Assembly (NCBI RefSeq): GCF_000150275.1
Contig: NW_002060946.1
Span: 8,086,546-8,150,545, forward strand
Direction: 5' to 3'
Source of the DNA: Trichoplax adhaerens
Lineage: Eukaryota; Placozoa; Uniplacotomia; Trichoplacea; Trichoplacidae
DNA length: 64,000 bases
A program made the translations under genes and the position numbers. The notes under the pieces are model-generated. The model did not search any database. It worked only from the letters and a program-made list of their open reading frames with translations, and was not told the DNA's origin. Positions 62,401-64,000 of the stretch are shown in pieces (positions within the stretch are counted from its first letter, which is position 1; each line of letters begins with the position of its first letter).

Positions 62401-64000
62401 TTTTGAAGAGAACTACTACAATGCTCACACTAGAGCTTCACATGAAAGGTGTAAATGATTCTGTATTTAAGATGCTAATAATGGAGTGTGTAGTAAGTAA
62501 GGTGCTAAGATTGTTAAGGCGGAAAAGTATATAAGCGAGTAGTTTAGTACAATAAAATACTTCTTTCTCGTTAGTGATCCTCAGCTGATCGATTACGTTG
62601 TATCTTTGCAAACAAGGTTTTTTTCAATAAACCTTAATTTTCGATAGGTTTGAAGATTCTTGATCTATCAACCTCACAAGTGTATATGAGTGTATATGAA
62701 GTCGAACAACAGGATCAAGACGCTAATATTGAAGAACTAGAAAAAGTCGCATCTTCTATAAAATAGATGGTTAGTATTAGAGTGCCATAGCTGTTATATT
62801 GTTGATATGAATCTACTAATCTATAAGCCCATGAGTGAAATGCAGTATCTGATGTTTGTATGCTTATAAAGTCTGGCAGTCAATTATTAGTTAAAAAAGT
62901 TCCAATATTAAATCCGGTTCTATTGCCTATCAATGGAACTATGTTCAATATTACTATAGTAACTTATGTCGTATTTCTGATATGCCTTGCCTTGCCTCAG
63001 GCCTATAATCTCAGACAATTTGAAGCGAATAATTTAGCGCATTGCATTATTATAACTGTATAGGATTGAAGGCTGTAAAATTTCAGACTCACTCTTTTAA
63101 TGCTATATCCTGTACCATTACTAATGCAGTTTTTATACTATACTATAACTTATACTACGTTATATGATATTTTCGACAAGTCTTGCCTAAGGCTAATATC
63201 TCAGAAAATTTGAAGCAGATAATTTAGTGTATTACATTATTATAGCTGGATTGAAAGCTGTAAAATTCCAGACAGACTCTTTTTAGAATGTAATCCAGGA
63301 GCAAGTTAGCACTTTGGCAGAGATAAGACCCTTCATAAAAGGATTAGGCTTTAGTAAAGTTCTAAATGCAATATTTTAATGGATCCTTAGTGGATGAATA
63401 AACAAGAGAAGTCTAATTATACGGAGTCTCATGCAGCCCATTAAAGCTCTGTTAAATTGCAATGTGTTCATTCAGCTATTAAGTTAACTTAGGATCTGAT
63501 ATTGGAAAGTGAATTTCGTCCGTAAGAAAATTGCAACTATTGCTCTATTTGGAAAAGAGTTTCCATTTACTTAGCACTATGATAATTATTATAATAAAAC
63601 ATGCGTGGAAACCAAATTTAGTTTTAGGAGTTTGCTACACCAATGCTATTCTATGATTTGTACTGGACAAAAAATTTTTTTTTTGGATAATGATGAGAAT
63701 CGGCACGTAAAATTTGCATTAACGGCCAGACAAAGAAGTCATAGCATTTTACTCACTAAGAATGAGTCGGCATTTAATATTGGAGAAAGTAAGAAAGCAA
63801 GTGAAGAGTCGAAAGTAATCTCCTGTTATCTAGCTTAATGATAATGGCATAATTTTACTGAGAATAGAAATTACAATAATTTTAGAGTTACTGCTATTTA
63901 ATAATCATTTATAAGATCGCTAGTGTAAACAAATCAAATAAATATAGTCTTATCGCTGTCTTGGCGTTAAAAAGTGGTGAATGAATACAGGTCTAATAAT
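59492..64000. other. Gene-free right end
   Basis: AT-rich with many stops. Open frames at 62860-63063 and 63605-63838 show no domain. A 24-codon acidic frame at 62687-62766 follows a possible acceptor at ~62647 and could be a terminal exon, but no upstream exon was found. A diverged duplication at 63001-63290 is listed separately. Confidence 0.5.
63001..63290. repeat. Diverged duplication, spacing ~190 bp
   Basis: The segment ggcctataatctcagacaat, ttgaagcgaataattta, gcattattataactg, gattgaaggctgtaaaat starting at ~63001 recurs at ~63191 with substitutions and small deletions. The preceding 'cttgcctt/cttgccta' is also shared. Confidence 0.75.

Noticed and set aside
1-64000. tRNA, rRNA, transposase, integrase or viral genes
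   Set aside because: None recognised by eye on either strand. A tRNA could have been missed without a covariance-model scan.

Overview
The window is animal nuclear DNA: AT-rich, with intron-dense genes whose introns have canonical GT..AG ends, and gene models that match metazoan families almost end to end. ATP11-type flippase, EFHC2, XPG/ERCC5, PELP1 and FAM241B orthologues are all present. Short introns, vertebrate-like intron density, a KLC-like TPR protein and an intronless rhodopsin-type receptor fit an early-branching animal. A placozoan (Trichoplax/Hoilungia type) is my best guess, by inference only. Nothing looks bacterial, viral or organellar.

Layout. Left edge to 3.15 kb (minus): 5' part of an ankyrin-repeat gene with a likely N-myristoylated start. 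3.2-9.0 kb: no gene seen, several tandem duplications. 9.09-9.44 kb (minus): FAM241B. 9.5-14.4 kb: gene-free, first a GC-richer island, then tandem arrays including a ~200-bp repeat. 15.4-22.4 kb (plus): a 35-exon P4-ATPase of the ATP11 group. 23.6-24.5 kb (minus): coiled-coil protein. 26.3-29.0 kb (plus): PELP1. 31.2-33.1 kb (plus): TPR protein. 34.0-38.8 kb (minus): XPG endonuclease, 12 exons. 39.66-39.79 kb: GTAC-rich foldback. 39.9-40.4 kb (plus): possible 71-aa basic microprotein. 42.4-47.9 kb (minus): EFHC2, 20 exons. 50.4-56.3 kb (plus): two short secreted-peptide precursor genes, with a weaker small gene between them. 58.5-59.5 kb (plus): intronless GPCR. 59.5-64 kb: no gene supported.

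I rebuilt the multi-exon models by checking splice sites and reading phase at each junction. ATP11 gives 1149 codons plus stop, XPG 864 and EFHC2 750, with no frame break. Only the first exon of ATP11 is tentative.

The genes are housekeeping and cell-biological (lipid flipping, DNA repair, ribosome assembly, cilia) and do not form one pathway. The most unusual content is the pair of peptide genes at 50.4 and 55.8 kb. Each has an intron acceptor just before the ATG, a signal peptide, an acidic pro-region, a phase-0 intron, and a final exon encoding a strongly cationic peptide. One peptide is Lys-rich and amphipathic; the other is Arg/Trp-rich. This is the layout expected of antimicrobial peptide precursors and is the best candidate here for an undescribed system.
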